Shown: positions 17,844-25,702 of the stretch, piece after piece
Layout: every line of letters starts with the position of its first letter
How positions within the stretch are numbered: position 1 is the first letter of the stretch
Assembly: GCA_023413185.1 (NCBI GenBank)
Contig: JAEZQD010000013.1
Coordinates: 57,709-121,708 of the forward strand
Source of the DNA: Bacillota bacterium
GTDB lineage: Bacteria > Bacillota > Clostridia > Oscillospirales > Ruminococcaceae
DNA: 64,000 nucleotides
Direction: 5' to 3'
Made by a program: the position numbers and the translations under genes
The notes under the pieces: generated by a model
What the model was told of the DNA's origin: nothing
Seen by the model: the letters and a program-made list of their open reading frames with translations, nothing else
The model's database searches: none

Positions 17844-18566
17844 TTGTTTTATCTTGAGTATGACTTGCCGCAACTTGTCAGAATTGCAGAAGACAAGCTT
17901 CGTGCTTTTGACGAGGAACGGCTTAAAATCCCAAAACCCCTTGATGCACTTGATTTTATCGAGTTCGATAAGGGACTGGGACTTCAAACAGATCCGCAAC
18001 GCTTAACCCCAAATCTATCGATATGGGGAATAACCGCGTTTAACGATGGACATTGGTGGATATGGCCTGATGGTGAAGAACTGCCTAAAAAGCATCCTGT
18101 TTTCAAGGGCACTATCCTAATTGATGAGCGACTACTGTTGCCCGATGCAAGCGTAGGTTGGCGAAACTTTACACTTCTGCATGAGGGTTTTCATTGGGTA
18201 CTACACCCCCGCGTATTCAAGAAGCAAGAGGTTGTATATCAGAGGCATTGTAACCGCACCGCAGTTTCTGCAAAAATTGGAGGAAGCAAGCCTAACTTAA
18301 CTGGTATTCAGATAACCGAGTGGCAGGCAAATGCGGCTGCGGCGTCTTTTCTTATGCCCCGTGAAGCCGTGGTCTTTGCTTTCAGGGAGGTTCTAAAAGT
18401 TCCTCACTCCAAGCGTCTACCTATTCAATGGATGCCGAATATTGAAATTAAAATCCCGGAATTAGCGGATTTGTTCAGTGCATCATGTACCGCAATGAAA
18501 TATCGCCTGACCGATCTTGGATTAGTTGCAAGTTTCCCATGCTATTCATCATCTGACCTGTTTTAA
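17844..18566 (+). CDS. ImmA/IrrE-family metallopeptidase
   Basis: This 240-residue zinc peptidase starts at TTG (17,844), with CAGGAGG 7 bases upstream. The HExxH zinc motif is LLHEGFHWVLH near residues 111-121. A downstream acidic/Ala-rich segment (TEWQANAAAASFLMPREAVV) matches the family pattern in which a Glu completes the zinc site. In Bacillus ICE and phage systems ImmA cleaves the partner repressor encoded just upstream, releasing the element from lysogeny, and the pairing here fits. The gene ends 45 bases before the second operator, so operator 2 controls what follows. Confidence 0.88.
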   Translation: MFYLEYDLPQLVRIAEDKLRAFDEERLKIPKPLDALDFIEFDKGLGLQTDPQRLTPNLSIWGITAFNDGHWWIWPDGEELPKKHPVFKGTILIDERLLLPDASVGWRNFTLLHEGFHWVLHPRVFKKQEVVYQRHCNRTAVSAKIGGSKPNLTGIQITEWQANAAAASFLMPREAVVFAFREVLKVPHSKRLPIQWMPNIEIKIPELADLFSASCTAMKYRLTDLGLVASFPCYSSSDLF

Positions 18567-18610
18567 GACAGGGCTATTAAATGCGAATAGCATATTTTTT
18601 TAATCATTAT

Positions 18611-18635
18611 GTTAGAAACACGCGAACACGCTAAC
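18611..18635 (+). promoter_or_regulatory. Operator copy 2 (GTTAGA...GCTAAC)
   Basis: This is an almost exact second copy of the operator at 17,380-17,404: GTTAGA, 13 bases including GCGAACAC, then GCTAAC. It lies directly upstream of the early gene at 18,659, where repressor binding would silence the rightward lytic operon. Confidence 0.7.
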
Positions 18636-18658
18636 TATTTATGAAAGAGGTGATGCTT

Positions 18659-18883
18659 TTGGACTTCTGTAACACCGTGGCAAAAAAGCGGAAATCAACC
18701 CGCGATCGGCCGCACTACAGGCAGCGACTACCTTGTCCATCTTGTGGATATCGAGTCATTGACTCGGGCATGGAAACGCACTCAGAACTCCATGTGATGG
18801 AAAAAGGTGACTTCTGGGATGGCGATTATTACGCCAAGTGCGACCAATGTAAAGCCGACATCGGCATCCGAAAAATTGAATAA
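18659..18883 (+). CDS. Small zinc-ribbon early protein
   Basis: This is a 74-residue protein if the TTG at 18,659 is used. It is preferred because AAAGAGGTG lies about 7 bases upstream; in-frame ATGs at 18,641 and 18,653 overlap or abut that ribosome site. Two CxxC knuckles (CPSCGY and CDQC) about 40 residues apart suggest a single zinc ribbon. It is the first gene after operator 2 and so probably immediate-early. The function is unknown. Confidence 0.65.
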   Translation: MDFCNTVAKKRKSTRDRPHYRQRLPCPSCGYRVIDSGMETHSELHVMEKGDFWDGDYYAKCDQCKADIGIRKIE

Positions 18884-18948
18884 CCCAATCTGTACTTAAA
18901 CAGAGCACGACGCAAATGCCGCCAGTGGTGGCAGATATTAAAAACGAC

Positions 18949-19003
18949 GGACGAGCCTGACAAGTAGCTTTATAGCTATGCGTTAAGGTTCGTCCTTTTT
19001 GTT
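18949..19003 (+). terminator. Hairpin with T-tract after first early gene
   Basis: GGACGAGCCT pairs with AGGTTCGTCC across a loop that itself contains AGC-TTTATA-GCT, followed by TTTTT. It is an intrinsic terminator or attenuator between the zinc-ribbon gene and the sigma-like gene, so later early genes may need readthrough or another promoter. Confidence 0.65.
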
Positions 19004-19054
19004 TGCTATGACTGCTTGCTCAGGCTCCTTCCAAATTCGAGAGGAGCCAATTTT

Positions 19055-19798
19055 ATGAGTAAAAACAAGTCTTTCAAACCAACACCAGTCCCTCATCGTT
19101 CCAAAAACGGCGCGCCGATGGCGTACTACACACTATCAGAGGATGGAAAAATCCACACTGAGGTTTCCCGATCAGTTTGCCTTGCCCGCAACGATGAGCC
19201 GACCAACCCATTCCCACAACGCTGGTATGTCGACGAGGAATCTGGTCTTGTCGTCCGCCTTCCCCGAAATCAGATGGGCGAAGACCTAGCACGTGACAAT
19301 ATGAGGTTCATCTGGCGCGAGGATAAAAGACAGGAGCGCAAAGCTTCTTGTATAGTGGAAGGTTCAAACCGTTGCCCGATAACCTGCGCAAAATGCCCAA
19401 TGAATGCCACCTGCGAATCAAAGCACAAGGTGAAAAGCGGTCTTTCATGCGTCAAGAAGTGCGAATCCTGTTCCTTAATGCAGACCAGAGAAATCGAATT
19501 GGACAGGACCTACGCAACCGACAATGGTGATTCTATCCCACGCTTTGAACCATCCGACCCGACCGACATCGCAGAAATCATAGAGCAAAAGGCCTTACTG
19601 GATACCCTCTATGCCGCTCTCGCCACGCTTGCCCAAGAAGACCTCGACCTTATTGAGGATATCTACTCGCACGGCAAAACCGAACGTGAACTTGCGCCTT
19701 TGCTCGGATATAAACAATCTAAAAGCGTCAACAAACGCAAGCACAAAATCCTTGAAATCCTGCGCCAGAACGAAGACTTGAAGGGATTTTTCGAGTAA
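19055..19798 (+). CDS. Sigma-70 region 4-like protein with cysteine cluster
   Basis: The 247-residue protein starts at ATG 19,055, with GAGAGGAG upstream; the longer frame from 19,016 lacks a site. The C-terminal 90 residues look like a sigma region 4 / helix-turn-helix (YAALATLAQEDLDLIEDIYS, then TERELAPLLGYKQSKSVNKR). The middle holds a dense Cys cluster, CPITCAKCPMNATC followed by CVKKCESC, which could bind zinc or an iron-sulfur cluster. No region 2 is apparent, so it is probably a phage transcription regulator rather than a full sigma factor. It lies at the head of the replication module between two hairpins. Confidence 0.7.
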   Translation: MSKNKSFKPTPVPHRSKNGAPMAYYTLSEDGKIHTEVSRSVCLARNDEPTNPFPQRWYVDEESGLVVRLPRNQMGEDLARDNMRFIWREDKRQERKASCIVEGSNRCPITCAKCPMNATCESKHKVKSGLSCVKKCESCSLMQTREIELDRTYATDNGDSIPRFEPSDPTDIAEIIEQKALLDTLYAALATLAQEDLDLIEDIYSHGKTERELAPLLGYKQSKSVNKRKHKILEILRQNEDLKGFFE

Positions 19799-19810
19799 AT
19801 GACCTCAGTC

Positions 19811-19861
19811 GGTACGCAACCGCTCCTCTCCTGTCTGTAGACGGTAGAGGGGCGGTTAAGC
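19811..19861 (+). repeat. Intergenic hairpin repeat, copy 1
   Basis: AACCGCTCCTCT (19,818-19,829) pairs with AGAGGGGCGGTT (19,846-19,857); the loop contains GTCTGTAGAC. The motif GGTACGCAA, then CTCCTGTCTGTAG, then GTAGAGGGG recurs at 24,155-24,199 after the polymerase gene. It could be a terminator, a processing site or an antitermination element. Confidence 0.6.
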
Positions 19862-19885
19862 CTTCTCGGAAACGGAGGTAAGAAA

Positions 19886-20068
19886 ATGCAAACAAAACCA
19901 AATGACAGGGACACGAATTTGCACAATGCCGAACTGGATGAAGAACTCGCAGGTATTTTAACGGCGATCAGCGTCGTGTCCAAACGTCTCGCCAAGAAGC
20001 TACTCGCACTTCAAAGGCAGAATAAGTCCGCCGGGGAAGGAGGTGTACCAGATGGGCAAGATGAGTGA
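19886..20068 (+). CDS. Small phage early protein
   Basis: This is a 60-residue hydrophilic helical protein (AELDEELAGILTAISVVSKR) with a clear ACGGAGG ribosome site and ATG. Its end overlaps the next gene by 17 bases, supporting a real operon member. I do not recognise a family; small proteins at this place occur widely in clostridial prophages before DUF2800 genes. Confidence 0.6.
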   Translation: MQTKPNDRDTNLHNAELDEELAGILTAISVVSKRLAKKLLALQRQNKSAGEGGVPDGQDE

Positions 20069-20375
20069 ACTCGACCTCTGTGTCGGCGAACTACGAAGCG
20101 CTGCACAGTCTCTAACCTCGGTGGCTGACAGCCTGACGTCTCTATTCGGAGGCGAACAGTTCGAACCATCGGCACAACCAGAACAAAAACCGCCCGTCCC
20201 AAAGCCTCTCACATTGGAGGCGGTCAGAGCGGTGCTTGCGGAAAAATCCAGAAGCGGCCATACCGCCAAGATTCGGGAACTGCTCGAAAAGCATGGTGCA
20301 TCGAAGCTTTCGGAGATTGAACCGGCCAAATATGCCACCCTGCTTGCGGAAGCGGAGGTGCTGGGCGATGGGTAA
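20052..20375 (+). CDS. Hypothetical phage early protein
   Basis: This is a 107-residue protein starting MGKMSELDLCVGELRSAAQS; GGAAGGAGG lies 9 bases before the ATG at 20,052. An N-terminal amphipathic helix precedes a Pro-rich linker (PSAQPEQKPPVPKP) and a C-terminal helical part with the LEAVRAVLAEKSRSGHTAKI and LLEKHGASKL pattern common in clostridial phage proteins. It overlaps both neighbours, consistent with translational coupling ahead of the DUF2800 gene. The function is unknown; a replication-accessory role is possible from position. Confidence 0.7.
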   Translation: MGKMSELDLCVGELRSAAQSLTSVADSLTSLFGGEQFEPSAQPEQKPPVPKPLTLEAVRAVLAEKSRSGHTAKIRELLEKHGASKLSEIEPAKYATLLAEAEVLGDG

Positions 20376-21510
20376 ACATGCGCTTCTCTCTGCTTCTTCA
20401 AGCCACCGATGGTTGAACTGTCCTCCGTCGGCTCGGCTCTGTGAGCAATACGAGGACAAAGGCAGCAGTTACGCCGCAGAAGGAACGGATGCCCACACCC
20501 TTGGCGAGTATAAGCTGAAAACTGCACTCGGCATCCGCGCCAAAGACCCGACAGCAAACCTTGCATATTACAGTGAGGAAATGGAGGAATGCGCCAGCGG
20601 GTATGCCGTTTACATCATGGAACTGGTGGAAACTGCAAAGCAGACATGCTCCGACCCCGTGGTGCTTATCGAGCAGCGGCTCGACTTCTCCAAATATGTT
20701 GAGGGCGGCTTTGGTACCGGCGACTGCGTGGTTATCGCCGACGGCACGCTCCACATCGTGGACTATAAGCACGGACAAGGGGTGCTGGTCGAATCCGAGG
20801 ACAATCCGCAGATGAAATTATATGCCTTGGGCGCTCTGGAGTTGTTTGATGGCATCTACGACATCGAGACGGTCAGCATGACCGTCTACCAGCCAAGGCG
20901 GAATAATATCAGCACCCACACGGTTTTCAAAGAATCGCTCCACCAGTGGGCGGAGGAAGTCTTAAAGCCCACAGCAGAACTCGCCTTTACTGGCGAGGGT
21001 GAATTCCGATGCGGAGATTGGTGCCAGTTCTGCAAAGCAAAACATGACTGCCGCAAGCGGGCGGAACAAAACCTTGAACCCGCAAAATATGAATTCAAGC
21101 TACCACCCCTTCTGGAGGACGATGAAATCGAATCCATCCTCGATAGGATAGATGATCTTGTTTCATGGGCTTCGGACATCAAGGATTATGTTCTGCAGAG
21201 CGCACTCAGCGGAAAGCACTGGTCTGGTTGGAAATTGGTCGAAGGCCGCTCCAACCGCAAATATACAAATGAAGAAGCTGTAGCTGATACCGTCAGTGCA
21301 GCTGGCTACGACCCGTACGAACACAAGGTGATGGGTATCACCGCAATGGAAAAGGTTCTCGGCAAAGCAAGATTCTCCGAACTGCTCGGGAGTCTGGTCG
21401 AAAAACCCCAAGGCAAACCAACGCTCGTACCGGAGAGCGACAAACGTCCGGCCATTCATACAGCAAAACACGATTTTAATGATTATGAGGAGGAAATTTC
21501 CAATGGCTAA
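20368..21510 (+). CDS. DUF2800 phage protein, PD-(D/E)XK nuclease-like
   Basis: This is a 380-residue protein starting MGKHALLSASSSHRWLNCPP; the ATG overlaps the upstream stop (ATGGGTAA). The N-terminal RWLNCPPS, the middle region DYKHGQGVLVES (Asp then Lys) and the late cluster CQFCKAKHDC are typical of DUF2800, which belongs to the PD-(D/E)XK/Cas4-like nuclease group. The cysteine set may hold an Fe-S cluster as in Cas4/AddB nucleases. It always travels with DUF2815 and family-A polymerase in clostridial siphophages, as here, so a role in DNA replication or recombination is likely. The activity is inferred. Confidence 0.85.
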   Translation: MGKHALLSASSSHRWLNCPPSARLCEQYEDKGSSYAAEGTDAHTLGEYKLKTALGIRAKDPTANLAYYSEEMEECASGYAVYIMELVETAKQTCSDPVVLIEQRLDFSKYVEGGFGTGDCVVIADGTLHIVDYKHGQGVLVESEDNPQMKLYALGALELFDGIYDIETVSMTVYQPRRNNISTHTVFKESLHQWAEEVLKPTAELAFTGEGEFRCGDWCQFCKAKHDCRKRAEQNLEPAKYEFKLPPLLEDDEIESILDRIDDLVSWASDIKDYVLQSALSGKHWSGWKLVEGRSNRKYTNEEAVADTVSAAGYDPYEHKVMGITAMEKVLGKARFSELLGSLVEKPQGKPTLVPESDKRPAIHTAKHDFNDYEEEISNG

Positions 21511-22090
21511 CACGACAAATAATGTAAACACGCAGACACCCAACCCTATGAAGGTCATCACAGGACCCGATACCCGCTGGTCTTACGCTAATGTGTGGGA
21601 AGCAAAGTCCATCAACGGTGGCATACCGAAGTTCTCAGTATCGCTCATCATCCCGAAGTCCGATACCAAGACCGTCGCCAAAATAAAAGCTGCGATTGAA
21701 GCGGCCTACCGCGAGGGTGAGGCAAAGCTGAAGGGCAACGGCAAAACCGTGCCACCCCTCGCCGCACTTAAGACTCCGCTCCGCGACGGCGACACTGAAC
21801 GTCCTGACGATCCCACCTACGAAAACGCTTATTTCATCAATGCCAACAGCGCGACTGCGCCGGGCGTGGTGGACGCAGACCGTCAGGAAATAATAAATCG
21901 CTCGGAAGTTTACAGCGGTGTATACGGCAGGGCAAGCGTCAATTTCTACGCTTTTAACAGCAACGGCAACAAGGGTATCGCCTGTGGATTGAATAACCTG
22001 CAGAAAATCCGAGACGGCGAACCCCTCGGCGGCAAATCCCGTGCGGAGGACGACTTCGCCACCTACGACGACGAGGATTTCCTCGGATAA
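21503..22090 (+). CDS. DUF2815 single-strand-DNA-binding-like protein
   Basis: This is a 195-residue protein starting MANTTNNVNTQTPNPMKVIT at ATG 21,503, with GGAGGAAA upstream; it overlaps the previous gene by 8 bases. Its pattern (TGPDTRWSYANVWEAKSING, SLIIPKSDTKTVAKIKAAIE) and acidic C-terminus (DDFATYDDEDFLG) are diagnostic of DUF2815, regarded as a phage SSB-like fold similar to T7 gp2.5. The acidic tail is what SSB proteins use to contact polymerase and helicase. It lies directly before the DNA polymerase. Confidence 0.85.
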   Translation: MANTTNNVNTQTPNPMKVITGPDTRWSYANVWEAKSINGGIPKFSVSLIIPKSDTKTVAKIKAAIEAAYREGEAKLKGNGKTVPPLAALKTPLRDGDTERPDDPTYENAYFINANSATAPGVVDADRQEIINRSEVYSGVYGRASVNFYAFNSNGNKGIACGLNNLQKIRDGEPLGGKSRAEDDFATYDDEDFLG

Positions 22091-22155
22091 CTACATTACA
22101 CAGACTACTGAGGGCGGCGGGGCGACTTGCCGCCTTCTTACGTTATGGAGGGCTT

Positions 22156-24150
22156 ATGAAAACTTTATCCATAGATATTGAAACCTATAGCAGCTACGAC
22201 CTCTCCAAGTGCGGCGTGTACAAGTATACCGAGTCGCCCGAATTCGAGATACTCCTGTTCGGTTATTCCGTAAATGGCAGCGAGGTTCAAGTCGTTGACC
22301 TTGCGGCGGGCGAAACACTGCCACCAGAAATCCTCGACGCACTGGCAGACGACAATGTTCAAAAATGGGCATTCAATGCCAACTTTGAAAGAGTGTGCCT
22401 GTCGCGGTATCTTTCTGACATAGGCATCAGCCTTGACCCCTTCGCTGACAATCATCACTCTGCCGCCGTCCTCGGCAAGGCGAGATACCTGAACCCCACA
22501 TCGTGGCGCTGCGCGATGGTCTGGTCGGCATACATGGGCTTGCCCCTCTCCCTTGAGGGTGCTGGCGCAGTGCTGGGCTTGGAGAAGCAGAAGCTTACCG
22601 AAGGCAAAGAACTCATCAGGTATTTCTGTACGCCCTGCAAACCGACCGCATCCAACGGGCAGCGAACACGCAACCGGACTGAACACGCTCCGGAAAAATG
22701 GGAATCGTTCAAAGCATACAACCGCCGTGATGTAGAGGCCGAACTTTCAATTCAAGAAAGACTCGCCAAGTTTCCCGTTCCTGACAGTGTTTGGGAAGAA
22801 TACGCCCACGATCAAGAGATTAACGATCGCGGAGTGACTCTGGATATGACACTTGTCCGAAATGCCATCAAAGCGGATACCCGTTCACGCACTGAACTAA
22901 CACGATTAATGAAAGAGCTCACCGACCTCGACAACCCAAACTCCGTGCAACAGATGAAAGGGTGGCTCGCCGATAACGGCATGGAAACCGACTCCCTTGG
23001 CAAAAAGGTGGTTGTAGAACTCTTAAAGGATGCGCCGGAGCCACTTGGCAAAGTGCTGGCTCTCCGGCAGCAGTTAGCGAAATCCTCGGTCAAAAAGTAT
23101 CAGACGATGGAAAACGCCGTCTGTGCCGATAGTCGCGCAAGAGGTATGTTCCAATTTTACGGTGCCAACAGAACCGGCAGATGGGCTGGGCGGCTCATTC
23201 AAATGCAAAACCTCCCGCAAAACCATCTGACCGACCTTGAAGAGGCGCGAGGGCTTGTCCATGACGGCGACTTCGCCACGTTGGAACTGCTCTATGACAA
23301 TATTCCCGATGTCCTTTCCCAGTTAATTCGTACTGCGTTTGTACCAATGGATGGCTATAAGCTAATCGTCGCTGATTTCTCAGCGATAGAAGCCCGTGTT
23401 ATTGCATGGCTTGCAGGTGAACATTGGCGTAATGAGGTGTTTGCTACTCACGGAAAAATCTATGAAGCATCAGCTAGCCAGATGTTTAATGTTCCCATTG
23501 AAGAAGTCACCAAGGGTAGCCCCCTACGGCAAAAAGGGAAGATCGCTGAGCTTGCCCTTGGCTACGGCGGCTCGGTCGGTGCCCTTAAAGCAATGGGTGC
23601 TTTGGAGATGGGTTTATCGGAAGAAGAACTTCGCCCGCTCGTTTCCGCTTGGAGGTCGGCAAATCCGAATATCGCACAGTTCTGGTGGGATGTCGACCGT
23701 GCTGCTATGAGAGCAGTCAGGGATAGAACAGTGACCGAAACCCACGGTATCCGATTCGGCTACCAAAGTGGGATGCTGTTTATTACGCTTCCGTCCGGCA
23801 GACGGCTTTCATACGTTAAGCCCCGTATCGGCACAAACCAGTTCGGCTCGGATTGCGTGACCTACGAGGGCGTCGGCGGCACGAAGAAATGGGAGCGCAT
23901 CGAAAGCTATGGACCCAAGTTTGTGGAGAACATTGTACAGGCGATAAGCAGGGATATTTTATCCCACGCCATGCAGACGCTCCACCATTGCTCCATAGTG
24001 ATGCACGTCCATGATGAAGTCGTAATTGAAGTCGACCCAAGGATGTCTACCGAGGTTTTATGTCAGCAAATGAGCCGAACGCCGCCTTGGGCAAAGGGGC
24101 TTTTGCTCGCTGCCGATGGGTTCGATTGCTCGTTTTATAAAAAAGATTAA
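22156..24150 (+). CDS. Phage family-A DNA polymerase with 3'-5' exonuclease
   Basis: The 664-residue replicative polymerase has an N-terminal 3'-5' exonuclease domain beginning SIDIETYSSYDL (DxE, Exo I) with NANFERVCLSRY (Exo II). The polymerase domain shows motif A as LIVADFSAIEARVIAWLAGE near 402-421, the O-helix region SPLRQKGKIAELALGYGG, and motif C as MHVHDEVVIEVD near 615. It has no 5'-3' exonuclease, like T7 gp5 and unlike host Pol I. The ATG has TGGAGGG upstream. A hairpin repeat follows its stop. Confidence 0.93.
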   Translation: MKTLSIDIETYSSYDLSKCGVYKYTESPEFEILLFGYSVNGSEVQVVDLAAGETLPPEILDALADDNVQKWAFNANFERVCLSRYLSDIGISLDPFADNHHSAAVLGKARYLNPTSWRCAMVWSAYMGLPLSLEGAGAVLGLEKQKLTEGKELIRYFCTPCKPTASNGQRTRNRTEHAPEKWESFKAYNRRDVEAELSIQERLAKFPVPDSVWEEYAHDQEINDRGVTLDMTLVRNAIKADTRSRTELTRLMKELTDLDNPNSVQQMKGWLADNGMETDSLGKKVVVELLKDAPEPLGKVLALRQQLAKSSVKKYQTMENAVCADSRARGMFQFYGANRTGRWAGRLIQMQNLPQNHLTDLEEARGLVHDGDFATLELLYDNIPDVLSQLIRTAFVPMDGYKLIVADFSAIEARVIAWLAGEHWRNEVFATHGKIYEASASQMFNVPIEEVTKGSPLRQKGKIAELALGYGGSVGALKAMGALEMGLSEEELRPLVSAWRSANPNIAQFWWDVDRAAMRAVRDRTVTETHGIRFGYQSGMLFITLPSGRRLSYVKPRIGTNQFGSDCVTYEGVGGTKKWERIESYGPKFVENIVQAISRDILSHAMQTLHHCSIVMHVHDEVVIEVDPRMSTEVLCQQMSRTPPWAKGLLLAADGFDCSFYKKD

Positions 24151-24154
24151 ATGC

Positions 24155-24201
24155 CGGTACGCAAAACAACCCCTCCTGTCTGTAGGCAGTAGAGGGGTTT
24201 C
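24155..24201 (+). repeat. Intergenic hairpin repeat, copy 2
   Basis: AACCCCTC (24,168-24,175) pairs with GAGGGGTT (24,192-24,199). The surrounding GGTACGCAA and CTCCTGTCTGTAG match copy 1 at 19,811-19,861. It lies between the polymerase stop and the antirepressor ribosome site. Confidence 0.6.
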
Positions 24202-24236
24202 TTACCTCTCGAAAATAAATTTTCAGGAGGTTCAAT

Positions 24237-25025
24237 ATGAACGGATTACAAGTGTTCTCCTACGAGGGGAACGAAGTCAGAACTGTCCAGATGGGCGATG
24301 AAACTTGGTGGGTGTTGAAGGATGTCTGCGATGTGTTGCAACTCAGCAACCCCAGCATGATTGCCGACCGCTTAGATGACGACGAGAAGGTAAAAGTTGA
24401 CCCTAAACAATACTTAGGGTCACGCAGCAATGAACCGGCAACGGTAATTAGCGAGAGCGGTCTCTACAACGTCATCCTTCTCTCACGCAAACCCGAAGCC
24501 AAAAAATTCAAACGCTGGGTAACCCACGAAGTGCTTCCCACCATCCGCAGGCACGGCGCATATGTCACACCCGCCAAGTTGGAGGAGTTAATGAACGATC
24601 CCGACTCTTGGATTAAGGTGCTGACCGCCCTTAAGGAGGAGCGCACCGCCAAGGAACGGCTGCAACTGGAAGCCACCGAGAATAAGCCAAAGGTTATCTT
24701 CGCCGATGCGGTGTCTGTATCCGATGGAACTATCCTTATTGGCGAACTGGCAAAAATCCTCAAGGGCAACGGTATTGAGATCGGTCAGAACCGTCTGTTT
24801 GAAAAACTGCGTCAGGACGGCTACCTCATCAAGCGCAAAGGAACAGATTATAACGCACCAACCCAAAAAGCGATGGAACTGGGGCTTTTTAGGGTCAAGG
24901 AAACTGCCATCACCCATTCGGATGGACATGTCACCATCAGTAAAACCACAAAGGTTACAGGCAAGGGGCAGCAATACTTCATTAATCTGTTCCTTGGGAG
25001 AGGAGTTATAAACAATGACAACTGA
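24237..25025 (+). CDS. Phage antirepressor (BRO-N plus KilAC)
   Basis: This is a 262-residue DNA-binding protein. The N-terminal BRO-N domain (residues 5-105) shows DETWWVLKDVCDVLQLSNPS and HEVLPTIRRHGAY. The C-terminal KilAC domain (about 150-255) shows ILIGELAKILKGNGIEIGQN, LFEKLRQDGYLI and the closing GKGQQYFINLFLG. Such proteins relieve repression of the lytic programme or alter phage transcription. The ATG has CAGGAGG upstream, and the C-terminus overlaps the next gene by 11 bases. Confidence 0.92.
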   Translation: MNGLQVFSYEGNEVRTVQMGDETWWVLKDVCDVLQLSNPSMIADRLDDDEKVKVDPKQYLGSRSNEPATVISESGLYNVILLSRKPEAKKFKRWVTHEVLPTIRRHGAYVTPAKLEELMNDPDSWIKVLTALKEERTAKERLQLEATENKPKVIFADAVSVSDGTILIGELAKILKGNGIEIGQNRLFEKLRQDGYLIKRKGTDYNAPTQKAMELGLFRVKETAITHSDGHVTISKTTKVTGKGQQYFINLFLGRGVINNDN

Positions 25026-25305
25026 GAGAAAACAAGCCGTTAAAGCGGCTCTAAAGAAGATTGGCAAGGCGATCTGGTCGGCGTTTCCGTGGATATTGAT
25101 GTGGATCGGGCTTACCTGCTTCTTCTCACTCCTGTTTATCAGTGCAGACAAAAGCGCAGAACGGAATAAACAGCTTGCCGCGCTTGAAGCCGAAAACGCT
25201 ATGTACGAATCGATAAACGCCCGCCTTGATGAAGAAATCGACTGGCTGCGCTCGCTTGTCGAGCGCGTGGGCATTGAGGAGGCTGACGATGGACAGACGC
25301 AATAG
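25015..25305 (+). CDS. Small membrane protein with coiled coil
   Basis: This is a 96-residue protein with one transmembrane helix (about residues 20-45, SAFPWILMWIGLTCFFSLLF) followed by a charged heptad-like stretch (RNKQLAALEAENAMYESINA). A basic N-terminus suggests an N-in topology. It starts inside the antirepressor end and overlaps the next gene, so it is a true operon member. The function is unknown; small phage membrane proteins of this kind can exclude other phages or influence replication, but nothing here shows it. Confidence 0.75.
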   Translation: MTTERKQAVKAALKKIGKAIWSAFPWILMWIGLTCFFSLLFISADKSAERNKQLAALEAENAMYESINARLDEEIDWLRSLVERVGIEEADDGQTQ

Positions 25306-25702
25306 CGAGGGCTACCCCGACCCGACAGCATACGAGGCATTGACGGCGGTGGCGAAATCCGAAAATCAGTATCTGCCCCTCGTCTACATCGCTTCACCTT
25401 TTTCGGGAGACACGGAACGAAATACGGAACGGGCACAAGGTTATTGCCGCTTTGCCATTTCCAAGGGGTGCATACCGCTTGCACCCCACCTCCACTACCC
25501 GCAGTTCATGGATGATAGCGACAGAGAGCAGAGAGAATTGGGGTTGTTCTTTGCCCTTGTTCTGCTTGGCAAGTGCGACGAACTATGGGTTTTCGGCAAA
25601 CCTTCAGAGGGTATGTCCCGCGAGATCGCTAAGGCAAAAAAGCGCGGTATACCTATTAAGTACTACAACCACAAATGTGAGGTGCTGGAATATGGAACCT
25701 AA
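25289..25702 (+). CDS. DUF4406 / nucleoside 2-deoxyribosyltransferase-like protein
   Basis: This is a 137-residue protein starting MDRRNSEGYPDPTAYEALTA; the ATG at 25,289 follows GAGGAGG. The core VYIASPFSGDTERNTERAQG, GCIPLAPHLHYPQFMDD, then ELWVFGKPSEGMSREIAKAK is the DUF4406 / deoxyribosyltransferase-like Rossmann fold. Family members bind or cleave nucleotides, so a phage role in nucleotide metabolism or signal removal is possible. It overlaps both neighbours by a few bases. Confidence 0.8.
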   Translation: MDRRNSEGYPDPTAYEALTAVAKSENQYLPLVYIASPFSGDTERNTERAQGYCRFAISKGCIPLAPHLHYPQFMDDSDREQRELGLFFALVLLGKCDELWVFGKPSEGMSREIAKAKKRGIPIKYYNHKCEVLEYGT

